Shown here in pieces: positions 9,401 to 17,350 of a stretch of 64,000 nucleotides of DNA. The stretch is taken from contig NZ_KB893248.1 in NCBI RefSeq assembly GCF_000374065.1, forward strand, positions 62,001-126,000, read 5' to 3'. Source of the stretch: Spirosoma luteum DSM 19990 (lineage in GTDB: Bacteria; Bacteroidota; Bacteroidia; Cytophagales; Spirosomataceae). Within the stretch, counting starts at the first letter, position 1. Each line of letters begins with the position of its first letter. Position numbers and translations under genes: made by a program. The notes under the pieces are model-generated. The model made no database searches. It was not told the origin of the DNA and saw only the letters and a list, made by a program, of their open reading frames with translations.

Positions 9401-9912
9401 TGCTTGTCTTTTACGGCTGGCAGGTCGGTTAGGGTGGGTGCAATCAGCGACCAGTGTTCTTTGTACTCAGCCCCCTGTTCAACCCACCGAACCAGCGTCG
9501 CTTTTTCCTCCGCATTCAGCGTCAGATTCGATTTTGGAGTGGGCATCATTTCTTCCGGGTCATTGGAAAGGATGCGGTTTACCAGTTCACTTTTGGCCAG
9601 ATTGCCCGGCACAACGGCTGTATGGCCACTTTTGGCCAATGCCTCGTACGCACCTTCCGGCGTATCCAACCGCAGCCCAGCCTGCTGTTTGGCCTTATCC
9701 GGCCCATGACAGGCAAAGCACCGATCCGATAAAATTGGCTTCACGTGCAGGTTATAATCAACCTTTTTGGGAAGCTTTATCTCAGCGGCAACAATATCGG
9801 CTGGTTTTTCGATGGAACTACGGCAGGCCGTCAGCCAGACGGATGCGCCGAACAGACCGACTGTTGCGGTAAGCAACAGGTAGCGTAACCGTATGTTGGG
9901 CCATCGTATCAT
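6445..9912 (-). CDS. PSCyt1-DUF1549-LamG-DUF1553 lipoprotein (planctomycete-type cytochrome protein)
   Basis: An 1155-aa protein. The frame stays open to 9996, but the ATG at 9912 places MIRWPNIRLRYLLL directly before a lipobox (ASVWLTAC), so I chose that. Next comes a planctomycete cytochrome-c domain (PF07635) with the haem site CFACH and KQQAGLRLDTPEGAYEAL, then DUF1549 with DRFVLAKQEAKGL and RRVSLDLTGLPPTPAEVDAF. A second CxxCH (CARCHDHKYDP) lies near its end. A Lys/Glu-rich linker leads to a LamG-like concanavalin fold (FIELPGSFGAF, FTISSWFN, YQLDLLADGRLKL), then DUF1553 (NRLGLARWLLAPENPLFSRV; RNAVKYEQDHGDSLYRRSMY). It is predicted to be membrane-anchored, haem-binding and paired with DUF1501. 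The role is unproven; polysaccharide oxidation or metabolite redox is often suggested. Confidence 0.92.
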   Translation of the reverse strand: MIRWPNIRLRYLLLTATVGLFGASVWLTACRSSIEKPADIVAAEIKLPKKVDYNLHVKPILSDRCFACHGPDKAKQQAGLRLDTPEGAYEALAKSGHTAVVPGNLAKSELVNRILSNDPEEMMPTPKSNLTLNAEEKATLVRWVEQGAEYKEHWSLIAPTLTDLPAVKDKQWVRNDIDRFVLAKQEAKGLPHAPEADKTTLLRRVSLDLTGLPPTPAEVDAFLADKSPNAYEKVVNRLLNSPHYGERQAVEWLDVARYADTDGYQDDGLRTIWPYRDWVIRAFNRNLSFDRFITWQLAGDLLPNLNASADRKEKLIATAFNRNHQQSQEGGIVDEEYRTEYVADRTNTFGKAMLGLTVECARCHDHKYDPISQKDYFSLFAFFNSNNERGQIPYNGEAAPTITLTKPETDAKLKFIREQLTPLEQQLSLNRPGYQQRFHQWLTRTRSVTSIDSGLLAHYTFDEADRTNISAFVKEQNEKRKLEDAKRKQAEQAKRIVAQKPKQKEAPKPKTKEELWKDPRNAFANSVNDTLPARLGGDPDKVPYPVPGRFGMARYLAGDSFIELPGSFGAFEQNEPFTISSWFNLAKPGMALTLLGRTTGPMDGQRGYQLDLLADGRLKLTLNHVWPANAIDIETTEKVPVHQWFQVAFAYDGTGQAKGLSVYLNGKPVRTKVITDHLIHSMVYGRNKSHWAQHPFYVGRMHDDFFKDFAVDELRIYNRCLTPLEIPALAGQPDALANALKIPAASRTPVQKAGLYAYYVKTQDPTYQDIVAKAMKLRGEQIMLYTNSDQVMIMAERSEPRVTHLLNRGAYDAPGEVVKPAVLHSLNPIPEGTPKNRLGLARWLLAPENPLFSRVMVNRMWQQYFGQGLASNSDDFGNQGALPTHPELLDYLALTFRGKGDPNDRQTSWNTKAMHKLIVLSATYRQASAVPEKAREADPDNLFLTRGASYRMSAEQVRDNALAASGLLVRQIGGPSVLPYQPAGIWEALATRNAVKYEQDHGDSLYRRSMYTIWKRSSPAPMMLNFDAAERHTCIVKRQKTSTPLQALVTLNDPQFVEAARVLAQRLVPSGASDNGITRIFKAVISRPARPDELALMQELYTEELADFRKNPQRARELLAVGEYPIDKTKDPAELAAMTVVSSTIMNFDEAIIKR

Positions 9913-10132
9913 ATTACTGAATGCGTTGTGGAGTAATAAGTAGAACGAAAACAAGTGTTGTTTCCTGTCAATCTTTTGGGTTCGTATAAAAAGCAAAAGA
10001 CACTATACGCGTAGTTTACGAACTCGGTGGGTAATTTCTCTCTAAACAACCTTATCGCTTATTTTGGTTCTGCTATCAGGATAAAGCGGATTACAAATAG
10101 GATTTTTGCCAGTTCAGCCTCAAAGGATGGGG

Positions 10133-11674
10133 TCAGTTCTTTTTCGGTTCCTCTTCCTTTGTTTCAGCTGATGAGGCCTTATTGAAGGCCGCCACTTCCT
10201 GTTCGTTGATACCACTGATTACGTCAAGGTCAGGGCGGTTTTTCCTCAGCGTAGTGAGTCCCTGCTCCGTTACTTTTGTCTGCCAGAGATAAACGGTTTT
10301 CAGGTTTTTTAGCGCAACCAAATCGGCTAAACCAGCATCTGTAACGGCCGTTCCATATAGGTTCAGGTATTCCAGATTGGCGAGTCCTTTCAGTTGCTTC
10401 AATCCCGCATCGGTCACCTTTGTCTGCTCCAAATGCAGTTTCTGCAGGTTTTTGAGTTTGGCAATCTGCGCCAGGGCAGCATCCGATATGTTAGTATCAC
10501 CCAGTTTCAGCCATACGAGTTGATTGCTCACTTTAGGCAATAAGGCAGCCTGCGCATCATTGAAGTTGCGGGCGTTTACGGCGCTCACCTCCAGTTGATT
10601 CTTTTCCTTGGAGAGGGGCAGTACCAGTAGCCCGGCTTTTTTCAGTTCCTCCATAACTGCTGGGTTGGCAGCGGGCACCTTCATCGTCAGCACCGGCGAT
10701 TCGGGGGCGGGACCGTCCGGGCGACTGGCAACCGCAGCACCGCCTGCGTCTACCGGTCCTCCTCCGGTTAGGGATGCCAGCACCGGGCGAATAGCCTCGT
10801 TTACGGTTAATTCCGATACTTTCCTGTTGAAGGGGGCCCCCTGGTCAATCCACCAGGTTAGTAGTGCAATCTGACTCTCTTTTAACTGGGTTTTACCCTT
10901 TGGCGGCATGTGGTGGTCGTCGTCTTCAGGAAGCAGACAGACCTTGATCAATTCACTGGCGGTTGCTTTTCCCGCTACGAACACCGGGCCATCTTCATAT
11001 CCCTTTTTGAGCATGTCGGGCGTATCCATCCGCAACCCGCCTTTCGATTTCTGGGCGTTGTGGCATTGCACACAGCGGGTCTGTAGAATTGGATTGACAA
11101 TCTGCTGGTACACCATTGCCTGATTCACATCCGTTATCGGTTCCGCTTTGAATACGGGGGCTTTTGGCGGCACGCCCGCCAGCGTGCGGAGTGGGCTGGG
11201 CATATATTGCGTCAGGTAATCCGAACCGTGTGTCAGGTTGCCCCCCAGGTGTCCGGCGGCCAGCAACAGGGCCAGCGAAAAACCCAGGGCGGGCAAATAA
11301 AGTAACTGGGCAAAGGGGATAATACGACCCAGATTTTCGGATTTAACGGCCCACGCCAGCCAGGCAAATACGGCCACCCCAATACCCTCCCACTTGTGCG
11401 TATCGAGCGTATCGGCTTCGTAACCACCCCCCTGTGATAGCATGTAACCCGCTATACAAGCCATTGTCGCACTCACCGCCGACCAGAATAAAATCAGGGT
11501 AATGGTATGCGAACTAACGGAATTACGACGGGTTAACCGGTCCAGTTCAAGCAAACCCGCAATCAGCAGGAAACCAATTGGCAGGTGAACGATAAGCGGA
11601 TGAAAATGCCCGAAAAACAACACCCAGTCGGCGGGGGCTGCGCCACTGGCTTGTGCAAGAATCAATTGAATCAT
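10133..11674 (-). CDS. Membrane protein: DUF2231-like TM domain + PSCyt1 cytochrome + leucine-rich repeats
   Basis: A 513-aa protein. Four predicted TM helices in the first 150 residues (HPLIVHLPIGFLLIAGLLEL; LILFWSAVSATMACIAGYML; a WEGIGVAVFAWLAWAV segment; LLYLPALGFSLALLLAAGHL) resemble DUF2231, with HxxxVHLP histidines that could ligate haem. A planctomycete cytochrome-c motif follows (CVQCH, about residue 202, with KGGLRMDTPDMLKKG and HHMPPKGK). After a variable linker come four LRR-like repeats (LKNLQKLHLEQTKVTDAGL, LANLEYLNLYGTAVTDAGL, LKNLKTVYLWQTKVTEQGL). It is 13 bases downstream of the NHL gene and 220 bases ahead of the DUF1553 protein. Probably a membrane electron-transfer partner of that protein. 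Confidence 0.88.
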   Translation of the reverse strand: MIQLILAQASGAAPADWVLFFGHFHPLIVHLPIGFLLIAGLLELDRLTRRNSVSSHTITLILFWSAVSATMACIAGYMLSQGGGYEADTLDTHKWEGIGVAVFAWLAWAVKSENLGRIIPFAQLLYLPALGFSLALLLAAGHLGGNLTHGSDYLTQYMPSPLRTLAGVPPKAPVFKAEPITDVNQAMVYQQIVNPILQTRCVQCHNAQKSKGGLRMDTPDMLKKGYEDGPVFVAGKATASELIKVCLLPEDDDHHMPPKGKTQLKESQIALLTWWIDQGAPFNRKVSELTVNEAIRPVLASLTGGGPVDAGGAAVASRPDGPAPESPVLTMKVPAANPAVMEELKKAGLLVLPLSKEKNQLEVSAVNARNFNDAQAALLPKVSNQLVWLKLGDTNISDAALAQIAKLKNLQKLHLEQTKVTDAGLKQLKGLANLEYLNLYGTAVTDAGLADLVALKNLKTVYLWQTKVTEQGLTTLRKNRPDLDVISGINEQEVAAFNKASSAETKEEEPKKN

Positions 11675-11687
11675 AAACAGTCACGTC

Positions 11688-12758
11688 TCAACCAACACGC
11701 TCCAGCTTGATTGGGTACGTTTTTTTGGAGGCCCATTGCGCTACGTACACGCTCTCATCGCCATCAACCAGTACATCGTGCGGGTGCAGAAAGGGGGAGT
11801 TATCCATATCCTTCCGTTGCTCGGCCAGTTTACCATTCTGATAAACCGGTTCGGTACCGCCGGGAGTTGATATCACTTTGTCATTCTTGTCCAGAATGGT
11901 GATATAACCCGAATCGGGGTAGGAGTCGGACGTGCTGCGGAACACGGCCCCGTAGATGTTATCGCCGTGGATAACCGGTCGGCAGATGTACGACCCCGGC
12001 AGAGCAATGGTAGACAGGTATTTCCCGTCTAAAGAAAATCGCTTGAGTGCATTGTGCCGCCGGTCCGTAATTAACAGCGTCGGGTTTGACGCTGTCCGCC
12101 GGTCGACCACGATGCCATGACAACAATCGAACGTATCGTTGCTATCCCCTTTGCCACCCCAGCTCCGAATGATTTTACCCGATTTATCGTACTGCGTCAC
12201 GTAGTTCAGGCCGTAGCCATCCACGATATAAATATCACCGTTGGCGGGGTTTATGGCGGTTTCAGTTGGTTTGAACTGCGTGGGGAAGTCGTATTTGCCG
12301 GTTTCTTTTGGATAGTCAAACTTCATCAGCTCGCGCCCTTTAAGGTCGGTTTTTATCACCTGATGTCGGTCCGTATCGGTAATCAGCAAATACTGCTCGC
12401 TGCCTTCTCCCCCCAGCGTTAGGCCATGCGCGCCGGGGTACTCATGGCCCCAGGTTTCGAGCAGCTTCCCCGACTTATCGTAAATGATAATATTGTTCTT
12501 CGTTTCGTTGGTCAGCAAAATGATGCGTCCCTTTGCGTCCTGCACCATCTCGTGGCAATCGTTGACTGGGTTTTTGCCGGCATCCAATACACCCCAGCCC
12601 GGCACCACCCGGTATTTGTAGCCGTTGTGCCCAACCATCATGGTTTCGGCTTGGCGACGGTACGGATTAGCCGTCAAAATAGTGGGGGCAGCAACACCGG
12701 CCGCTACCGCCAGCGAACCCTTCTGCAAAAATGACCGACGTGATAAGGGAGATGGCAT
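11688..12758 (-). CDS. Tat-exported NHL/6-bladed beta-propeller protein
   Basis: A 356-aa protein with a twin-arginine signal (SRRSFLQKGSLAVAAGVAA). The rest is NHL-type propeller blades: NDCHEMVQDAKGRIILLT, WGHEYPGAHGLTLGGEGSEQ, NPANGDIYIVDGYGLNYVTQ, DTFDCCHGIVVDRRT, FLHPHDVLVDGDESVYVAQW. The repeated H-x-(L/I)-xx-D pattern and paired His residues recall peptidylglycine alpha-hydroxyglycine lyase-like and related sugar-binding propellers; no catalytic function can be assigned. As the first gene of the run that continues into the cytochrome/LRR, DUF1553, DUF1501 and NIPSNAP genes, it probably belongs to that functional module. Confidence 0.87.
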   Translation of the reverse strand: MPSPLSRRSFLQKGSLAVAAGVAAPTILTANPYRRQAETMMVGHNGYKYRVVPGWGVLDAGKNPVNDCHEMVQDAKGRIILLTNETKNNIIIYDKSGKLLETWGHEYPGAHGLTLGGEGSEQYLLITDTDRHQVIKTDLKGRELMKFDYPKETGKYDFPTQFKPTETAINPANGDIYIVDGYGLNYVTQYDKSGKIIRSWGGKGDSNDTFDCCHGIVVDRRTASNPTLLITDRRHNALKRFSLDGKYLSTIALPGSYICRPVIHGDNIYGAVFRSTSDSYPDSGYITILDKNDKVISTPGGTEPVYQNGKLAEQRKDMDNSPFLHPHDVLVDGDESVYVAQWASKKTYPIKLERVG

Positions 12759-12850
12759 TGGCTTATTAATTTTTTTATGAAAAGGAAATGAGCGGCTACC
12801 CCTACTGTACTGGTGCAGATTACTGCTTTGGGAGTGTCTGCGCTACCGAT

Positions 12851-12895
12851 AAAAAAACGCCCGGTGTGACTTTAGGTCAACACTGGGCGTTTTTT
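12851..12895. terminator. Strong bidirectional intrinsic terminator
   Basis: Seven A residues, then CGCCCGGTGTGAC (12858-12870), a short loop, GTCAACACTGGGCG (12876-12889) and a run of T. The stem has one G-T wobble and one bulged base. It ends minus-strand transcription of the catalase unit before the NHL gene and would also work on the plus strand. Confidence 0.88.
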
Positions 12896-12910
12896 GCATT
12901 TGTATTTTAC

Positions 12911-12994
12911 CTAGTTGTCCTGCTTTTCGTTCGTATCAGCACCGGAGCCACTTAGATTACCGCGACGGTTGCCTTTCGTGGATTCCCTAACCAT
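12911..12994 (-). CDS. Possible 27-aa hydrophilic small protein downstream of catalase
   Basis: ATG at 12994 opens MVRESTKGNRRGNLSGSGAD..., ending at a TAG at 12911, between the catalase stop (57 bases upstream) and the strong terminator at 12851-12895, so it is inside the catalase transcript. It is rich in Gly, Asn, Ser and charged residues, a composition like the disordered N-terminal tail of the catalase itself. No family recognised and no clear ribosome-binding site; it could be chance. Confidence 0.3.
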   Translation of the reverse strand: MVRESTKGNRRGNLSGSGADTNEKQDN

Positions 12995-13050
12995 GTCTTA
13001 TCCAGGCAGGTAGTAGTCTCCATACGCTAGCCTGACGGGGTTTGGTCAAA

Positions 13051-15285
13051 TCAGGCAGCCACATGCTCTAACGCAGTTCGACTCCAATGCCGGGTTCCTA
13101 CGCTGTCCACAAAGTTCTGGATGGCCTGCTTTTCTTTGCCAGCATCCGCCCCCGAAACAACACCCATCTTGGTAAGGCTGGCTCCGTCGGGCAACGCCTT
13201 TTTTAGCAATTCTACACTTTCGCCCAGCACGCCAATGGCTTTGCCGTGCTTGTACGATTGTGCCAGAAAAACCTGCGCGTCACCCTTCTTCTTAAGGGCT
13301 TCTGCACCCTTACCACCCGGTACAAATACGGCATCGAAGAGGGCAGGGCTGGCATTGGCCAGGGTTTTTGTCGCTTCCAGCTCACCACCATCACCAGCTA
13401 TCATACCCAGGTGCGGGCCAACAATTTCGCTCATGGCTCCCGCTTTCGTGAGCGCCTGTTGCAATTGCTTGACCTGATTTACATCGATACCGGCAGCGAC
13501 CAGAATGGCCACTTTTCGGCCTTTCGGACTGGTGGGCTGGTTCTCCATGCTCAGCGCCTTCGACTGCTGCACCCCGCCCGATGCCGTGGTTGGCGACGTA
13601 GCGTCGGCCAGTTGCTTCGCCCCGTCAACAGAATCAGCTGTACCGCGTGCCTTGGTCGACGCGTCGCTTTCGGGCATCGTTTCGCCCAGTGCCGCAGCTA
13701 CCTGTGCCGCCAGCATGTCGTTGACTTTACCCAGATGTTCGACCATCCGCTGCCGGACTGCTCTGGTCTCCACCATACTCAGCTCAAATTGAAGCGCTTT
13801 AACAATGTGTTCCTTTTCGGGGCCGCTCATGCTGTTCCAGAACAGTTTCGCCTGCCCATAGTGGTCATTGAAACTTTGACTACGGGCCCGTATTTTTGGC
13901 CCGTTTACCCGTTCCGGGTAACTCGTAAAGCCACCTCTGGCCGGTGTAACCTCATCGGGCGAGTGACCATCGAGCGAAGCCGGTGCGTAGGACACCCGAC
14001 CTTTGTTGATGGTGTACCGCATCTGGGCATCGCGTTGGTTGTTGGATACCTGAACCAGCGGGCGATTGATTGGTAACTCCGTGAAATTGGGGCTTCCCAG
14101 TCGGCTGAGTTGCGTATCGAGGTAGGAGAAATTGCGGCCCTGCAACAGCGGGTCGTTACTGAAGTCGATGCCTGGTACTACGTTGGTCGTGTTGAATGCT
14201 ACCTGCTCGGTTTCGGCGAAGTAATTGTCAGGGTTGCGGTTGAGCGTCATTTTACCCACCCGCCGAACGGGTAGTAACTCTTCGGGCCACAGCTTGGTAG
14301 CATCCAGAATATCGAAGTCGAACTTCTGCTCATCCTCTTCGGATAGGGTTTGAATGCCGAGTTCCCATTCGAATGCGTTGCCCATTTTGATGGAGTCCCA
14401 CATATCACGCCGGTGAAAATCGGGGTCGTGGCCGGCAATCTGCTGAGCCTCGTCCCATACCAGGGAGTGAACGCCAAGCAGGGGCTTCCAGTGGAACTTC
14501 ACAAAGGTCGATTTACCGGCTGCGTTGACCAGCCGGAACGTGTGAACCCCAAACCCTTCCATCATGCCAAAACTGCGGGGTAGCGTCCGGTCGCTCATGA
14601 TCCACATCAGCATGTGCATGGATTCTGGTGTGAGGGAGAGGAAATCGTAAAAGGTATCATGCGCCGTGGCCGCCTGGGGAATTTCGCGGTCCGGTTCAGG
14701 CTTGGCGGCATGAATCAGGTCAGGAAACTTGATGGCGTCCTGAATGAAAAACACGGGAATATTATTGCCAACGAGGTCCCAGTTGCCCTCGGGCGTGTAC
14801 ATCTTAACGGCAAAGCCACGTACATCGCGGGCGGTATCGGCCGACCCTCGTGACCCAGCCACCGTAGAAAACCGTACGAAGACGGGCGTTTGGGCCGACG
14901 TATCGGTTAGTACTTTAGCCGTCGTCAAGTCCTGCAGCGACTCATAAAGCTCAAAATAACCATGGGCGGCTGCGCCCCGTGCGTGTACAATACGCTCAGG
15001 AATACGCTCATGATCGAAGTGTTGTAATTTTTCGCGCAACACATAATCTTCCAGTAAGACAGGTCCGCGCTCACCCGCCTTCAGCGAGTTTTGATCATCG
15101 GCAATGGGCTGGCCAACGTTGGTTGTCAGCGGGGACGAATCATCGGTTCGCAACGGGCTGCTTGCCGGAATCTGTGGTTGCTCCGGATTTTTGTTGCCCT
15201 TCATGGACGTAGGTTTCGGGGCACTACTGCCCATGGCTGATCCGACTTTATCGGATTGATCGACATCTTTCTGGTTCTTATTCAT
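13051..15285 (-). CDS. katE: Large-subunit monofunctional catalase (HPII/KatE type) with C-terminal DJ-1/PfpI-like domain
   Basis: A 744-aa catalase (two extra residues if the ATG at 15291 is used). It breaks hydrogen peroxide to water and oxygen. A disordered N-terminal 70 residues rich in Asn, Lys, Pro and Ser precede [20 protein letters not shown] with the distal His (about 101). [20 protein letters not shown] and [17 protein letters not shown] follow, and the proximal haem Tyr lies in [14 protein letters not shown]. The catalase-rel segment ([20 protein letters not shown]) precedes a linker and the class-I glutaminase-like domain ([18 protein letters not shown] through [15 protein letters not shown]), the hallmark of clade 2 catalases. 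Length matches that clade (about 700-760). No signal peptide, so cytoplasmic. Confidence 0.96.
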   Translation of the reverse strand: MNKNQKDVDQSDKVGSAMGSSAPKPTSMKGNKNPEQPQIPASSPLRTDDSSPLTTNVGQPIADDQNSLKAGERGPVLLEDYVLREKLQHFDHERIPERIVHARGAAAHGYFELYESLQDLTTAKVLTDTSAQTPVFVRFSTVAGSRGSADTARDVRGFAVKMYTPEGNWDLVGNNIPVFFIQDAIKFPDLIHAAKPEPDREIPQAATAHDTFYDFLSLTPESMHMLMWIMSDRTLPRSFGMMEGFGVHTFRLVNAAGKSTFVKFHWKPLLGVHSLVWDEAQQIAGHDPDFHRRDMWDSIKMGNAFEWELGIQTLSEEDEQKFDFDILDATKLWPEELLPVRRVGKMTLNRNPDNYFAETEQVAFNTTNVVPGIDFSNDPLLQGRNFSYLDTQLSRLGSPNFTELPINRPLVQVSNNQRDAQMRYTINKGRVSYAPASLDGHSPDEVTPARGGFTSYPERVNGPKIRARSQSFNDHYGQAKLFWNSMSGPEKEHIVKALQFELSMVETRAVRQRMVEHLGKVNDMLAAQVAAALGETMPESDASTKARGTADSVDGAKQLADATSPTTASGGVQQSKALSMENQPTSPKGRKVAILVAAGIDVNQVKQLQQALTKAGAMSEIVGPHLGMIAGDGGELEATKTLANASPALFDAVFVPGGKGAEALKKKGDAQVFLAQSYKHGKAIGVLGESVELLKKALPDGASLTKMGVVSGADAGKEKQAIQNFVDSVGTRHWSRTALEHVAA

Positions 15286-15774
15286 AAACATTGTTTTATT
15301 CGGACTCTTATTGGCTATAAGCTGGTATATGTCTGGGTTGTTTTGAGATACCCCTGTGTTTATATAGTTTTAGTAGCCTGCAGTTTTCCGACACCGCTCA
15401 GGCTTTCGTGTGCTGCCAGCGGTGTTTATCAACAACTAAAATTGCAAACGCCATTTCTACCAATTTAATCGGACGTTTAGCTGAGCGGTGGTTGAGCAGG
15501 AGGGAAGTGACCGGAAGCAATGCTGTTTATAAACGATTTAGCGCTAAGGTGAGAGTAACGCAAACCATTTGCAGCTAGTAGAGCAAGAGCCCAACAAATA
15601 GAGTTGACCACCTCTTGTTCTGGCTGAGTTGAGGGGGAAATGGTACAGAAACAAACATAGCTTCTAAGTCAGGATATGACCATGTATCCTAACTTAGAAG
15701 CTATATGGACTGGTAATGAGTTAGTTGATGCGTATATAAAAAGAGACTGTGCTTTACTTCCGCTAGCCTGACTA
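15286..15774. other. 489-base gap upstream of the catalase gene
   Basis: No supportable gene; the small plus-strand frame at 15256-15468 has no family signature. The part next to 15285 should carry the catalase promoter, but I see no clean TTTG/TAnnTTTG pair. The distal part holds the long hairpin at 15657-15704. Confidence 0.5.
15657..15704 (-). terminator. Long hairpin, probable transcription end of the xylan gene run
   Basis: The 20-base arms at 15657-15676 and 15685-15704 contain AGCTTCTAAGTCAGGATA and its near-complement; they pair with one C/A mismatch around an 8-base loop. It is 70 bases after the CE15 stop codon. On the minus strand TGTTTGTTTCT follows, a loose U-rich tract, so it is a plausible terminator for the long PUL transcript. 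Confidence 0.6.
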
Positions 15775-17325
15775 CTATTTGGCCGTTCGGTCGTACTTCA
15801 GCAGCTTGCTGGCCCAGGGAATGAAGTACTGAAAATTGGGGGCATCCGTATGGCCGCCAGCGTGTTGCCGCCACGCCAGTTCGCCGTCCATGAGGCCGCT
15901 CAGAACGGGAGGCATTTTTTCGGTCATGTACGCATTACTCACCCCTAAATCCCGTGCTCCCAGCAGTTTAAATACGGGTCCGGCAGCCACGGTGGCCTTA
16001 TAGCTACCGTTCTGGTCAAGCCATTTGGCATCGCCTTTTTCGGGTATGCCATAGCTGACGAAGGTAGGGCGTGGCGCACAGAGGGCTAGCAACTCGTGCG
16101 AATCAACGGAAAGGTCGCAGCCGGTCTTACGGCCAAAGGATGATTCGTCGGTCGCGTATTTCAGGTAGTTACCGGCCATCCAATGGTATTCTCCGCTACT
16201 GGCAAGGCTTTCAACGGCCTCCCCAAATACCCTGCGCTGGAGCGTTGTACCACCCTTACCCGATGAACCAATAAGGCCCAGCGCAAAACGCTGGTCGAAA
16301 GCCATCGTGACCAGGGCCGCTTTACCATACCTCGAAACCCCTTCGATACCGACCTCTTTGGCGTTTACCTGCGGTTCGGTCTCCAGGTAGTCCAGCGCAC
16401 GGGAGGCACCCCAGGCCCAGGCCCGCAGGGAACCCCAGTCGTCGGGTTTGCGGGGCTGGCCTTTGTTCACCAGACCAATAATACCCCGCGTCAGGCCAGC
16501 CCCGTTGTCAGCCTGAATACTGTTCGGCTCTACGGCGCAATAGCCCCAGCCAGCCGCCAGCAGTTGCTCGGTTGGCGGTGAATCGCCGGTTGGTGCGGGG
16601 GCGAAGAAGTTCGGGCCGGGCAGTCTGGTTACGGGCGCATAGGCCGGGTACTTGTCAAAAATGGCCTTCATCTCCGGGTTCTGCCTGATCATCATCTCCT
16701 TGAACGCCGTATTGATTTTCTCCATGTCGGCGAGTGATGGCTGGGCCGGGGCGGGTAAGGCCGGGGGGAAGAAGCCAAACATCATCAGGACCGGAACGGG
16801 GCCTTTTACATTCTGGGGCAGCACCAGCACCATGTTGATATTGACGTCAATCAACGGGTAGTTACTGTTGTCGACATGGCCAATCAGGTGTTTAGCCACC
16901 ACCGGAATACGGCCGACCATTTCGGTATCGGTGACCTTTGTTGTCCAGGTTACGCTGGGTACGTTCGTAGGCATTTTGCCATACATTTCGCGCTCAAACG
17001 CGTCGACTAGTTCGGGCCGACGGACGTTCCACCACTGCTCGGGGGTGGTTACTTTTTTGCCATTCTTTGCGGTAAGCACATCGGGCAATTGCGGACAGGG
17101 ATCGGCCTGCGATTCATCATAATTGGCGTGGTTAGGTTCCGACTCGTTGCCGCTCGGGCCGGGCCGTAGCTTTTTGATGCCCAATTGCTGCATCATGTTG
17201 GCCTGGTCCTGAACGGCCGTCCAAGTTTTAAGCGGAGGGTACTTACTACTGTCGATGGCTGTTTGTTGGGCTATCCCGTTGTAACAAAGGCTCATGAACA
17301 GCGTGAATGCCAGGTGTTTTTTCAT
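15775..17325 (-). CDS. CE15-type glucuronoyl esterase
   Basis: A 516-aa exported protein. The start at 17325 is chosen because MKKHLAFTLFMSLCYNGIAQ is a clean signal peptide; the longer frame would run back into the SASA gene. CE15 enzymes cleave the ester between 4-O-methylglucuronic acid of xylan and lignin alcohols. The nucleophile motif GVSRYGKAAL has S331; FALGLIGSSGKGGTTLQRR follows, and SVDSHELLALCAPRPTFVSY and HTDAPNFQYFIPWASKLL supply the acid/His region. About 400 aa is usual for the catalytic domain; here about 60 extra N-terminal residues precede ADPCPQLPDVL. It closes the xylan locus, 25 bases after the SASA stop-start junction. Confidence 0.9.
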   Translation of the reverse strand: MKKHLAFTLFMSLCYNGIAQQTAIDSSKYPPLKTWTAVQDQANMMQQLGIKKLRPGPSGNESEPNHANYDESQADPCPQLPDVLTAKNGKKVTTPEQWWNVRRPELVDAFEREMYGKMPTNVPSVTWTTKVTDTEMVGRIPVVAKHLIGHVDNSNYPLIDVNINMVLVLPQNVKGPVPVLMMFGFFPPALPAPAQPSLADMEKINTAFKEMMIRQNPEMKAIFDKYPAYAPVTRLPGPNFFAPAPTGDSPPTEQLLAAGWGYCAVEPNSIQADNGAGLTRGIIGLVNKGQPRKPDDWGSLRAWAWGASRALDYLETEPQVNAKEVGIEGVSRYGKAALVTMAFDQRFALGLIGSSGKGGTTLQRRVFGEAVESLASSGEYHWMAGNYLKYATDESSFGRKTGCDLSVDSHELLALCAPRPTFVSYGIPEKGDAKWLDQNGSYKATVAAGPVFKLLGARDLGVSNAYMTEKMPPVLSGLMDGELAWRQHAGGHTDAPNFQYFIPWASKLLKYDRTAK

Positions 17326-17350
17326 CTGATTTTTAGGGTTTAGGAAAGGC

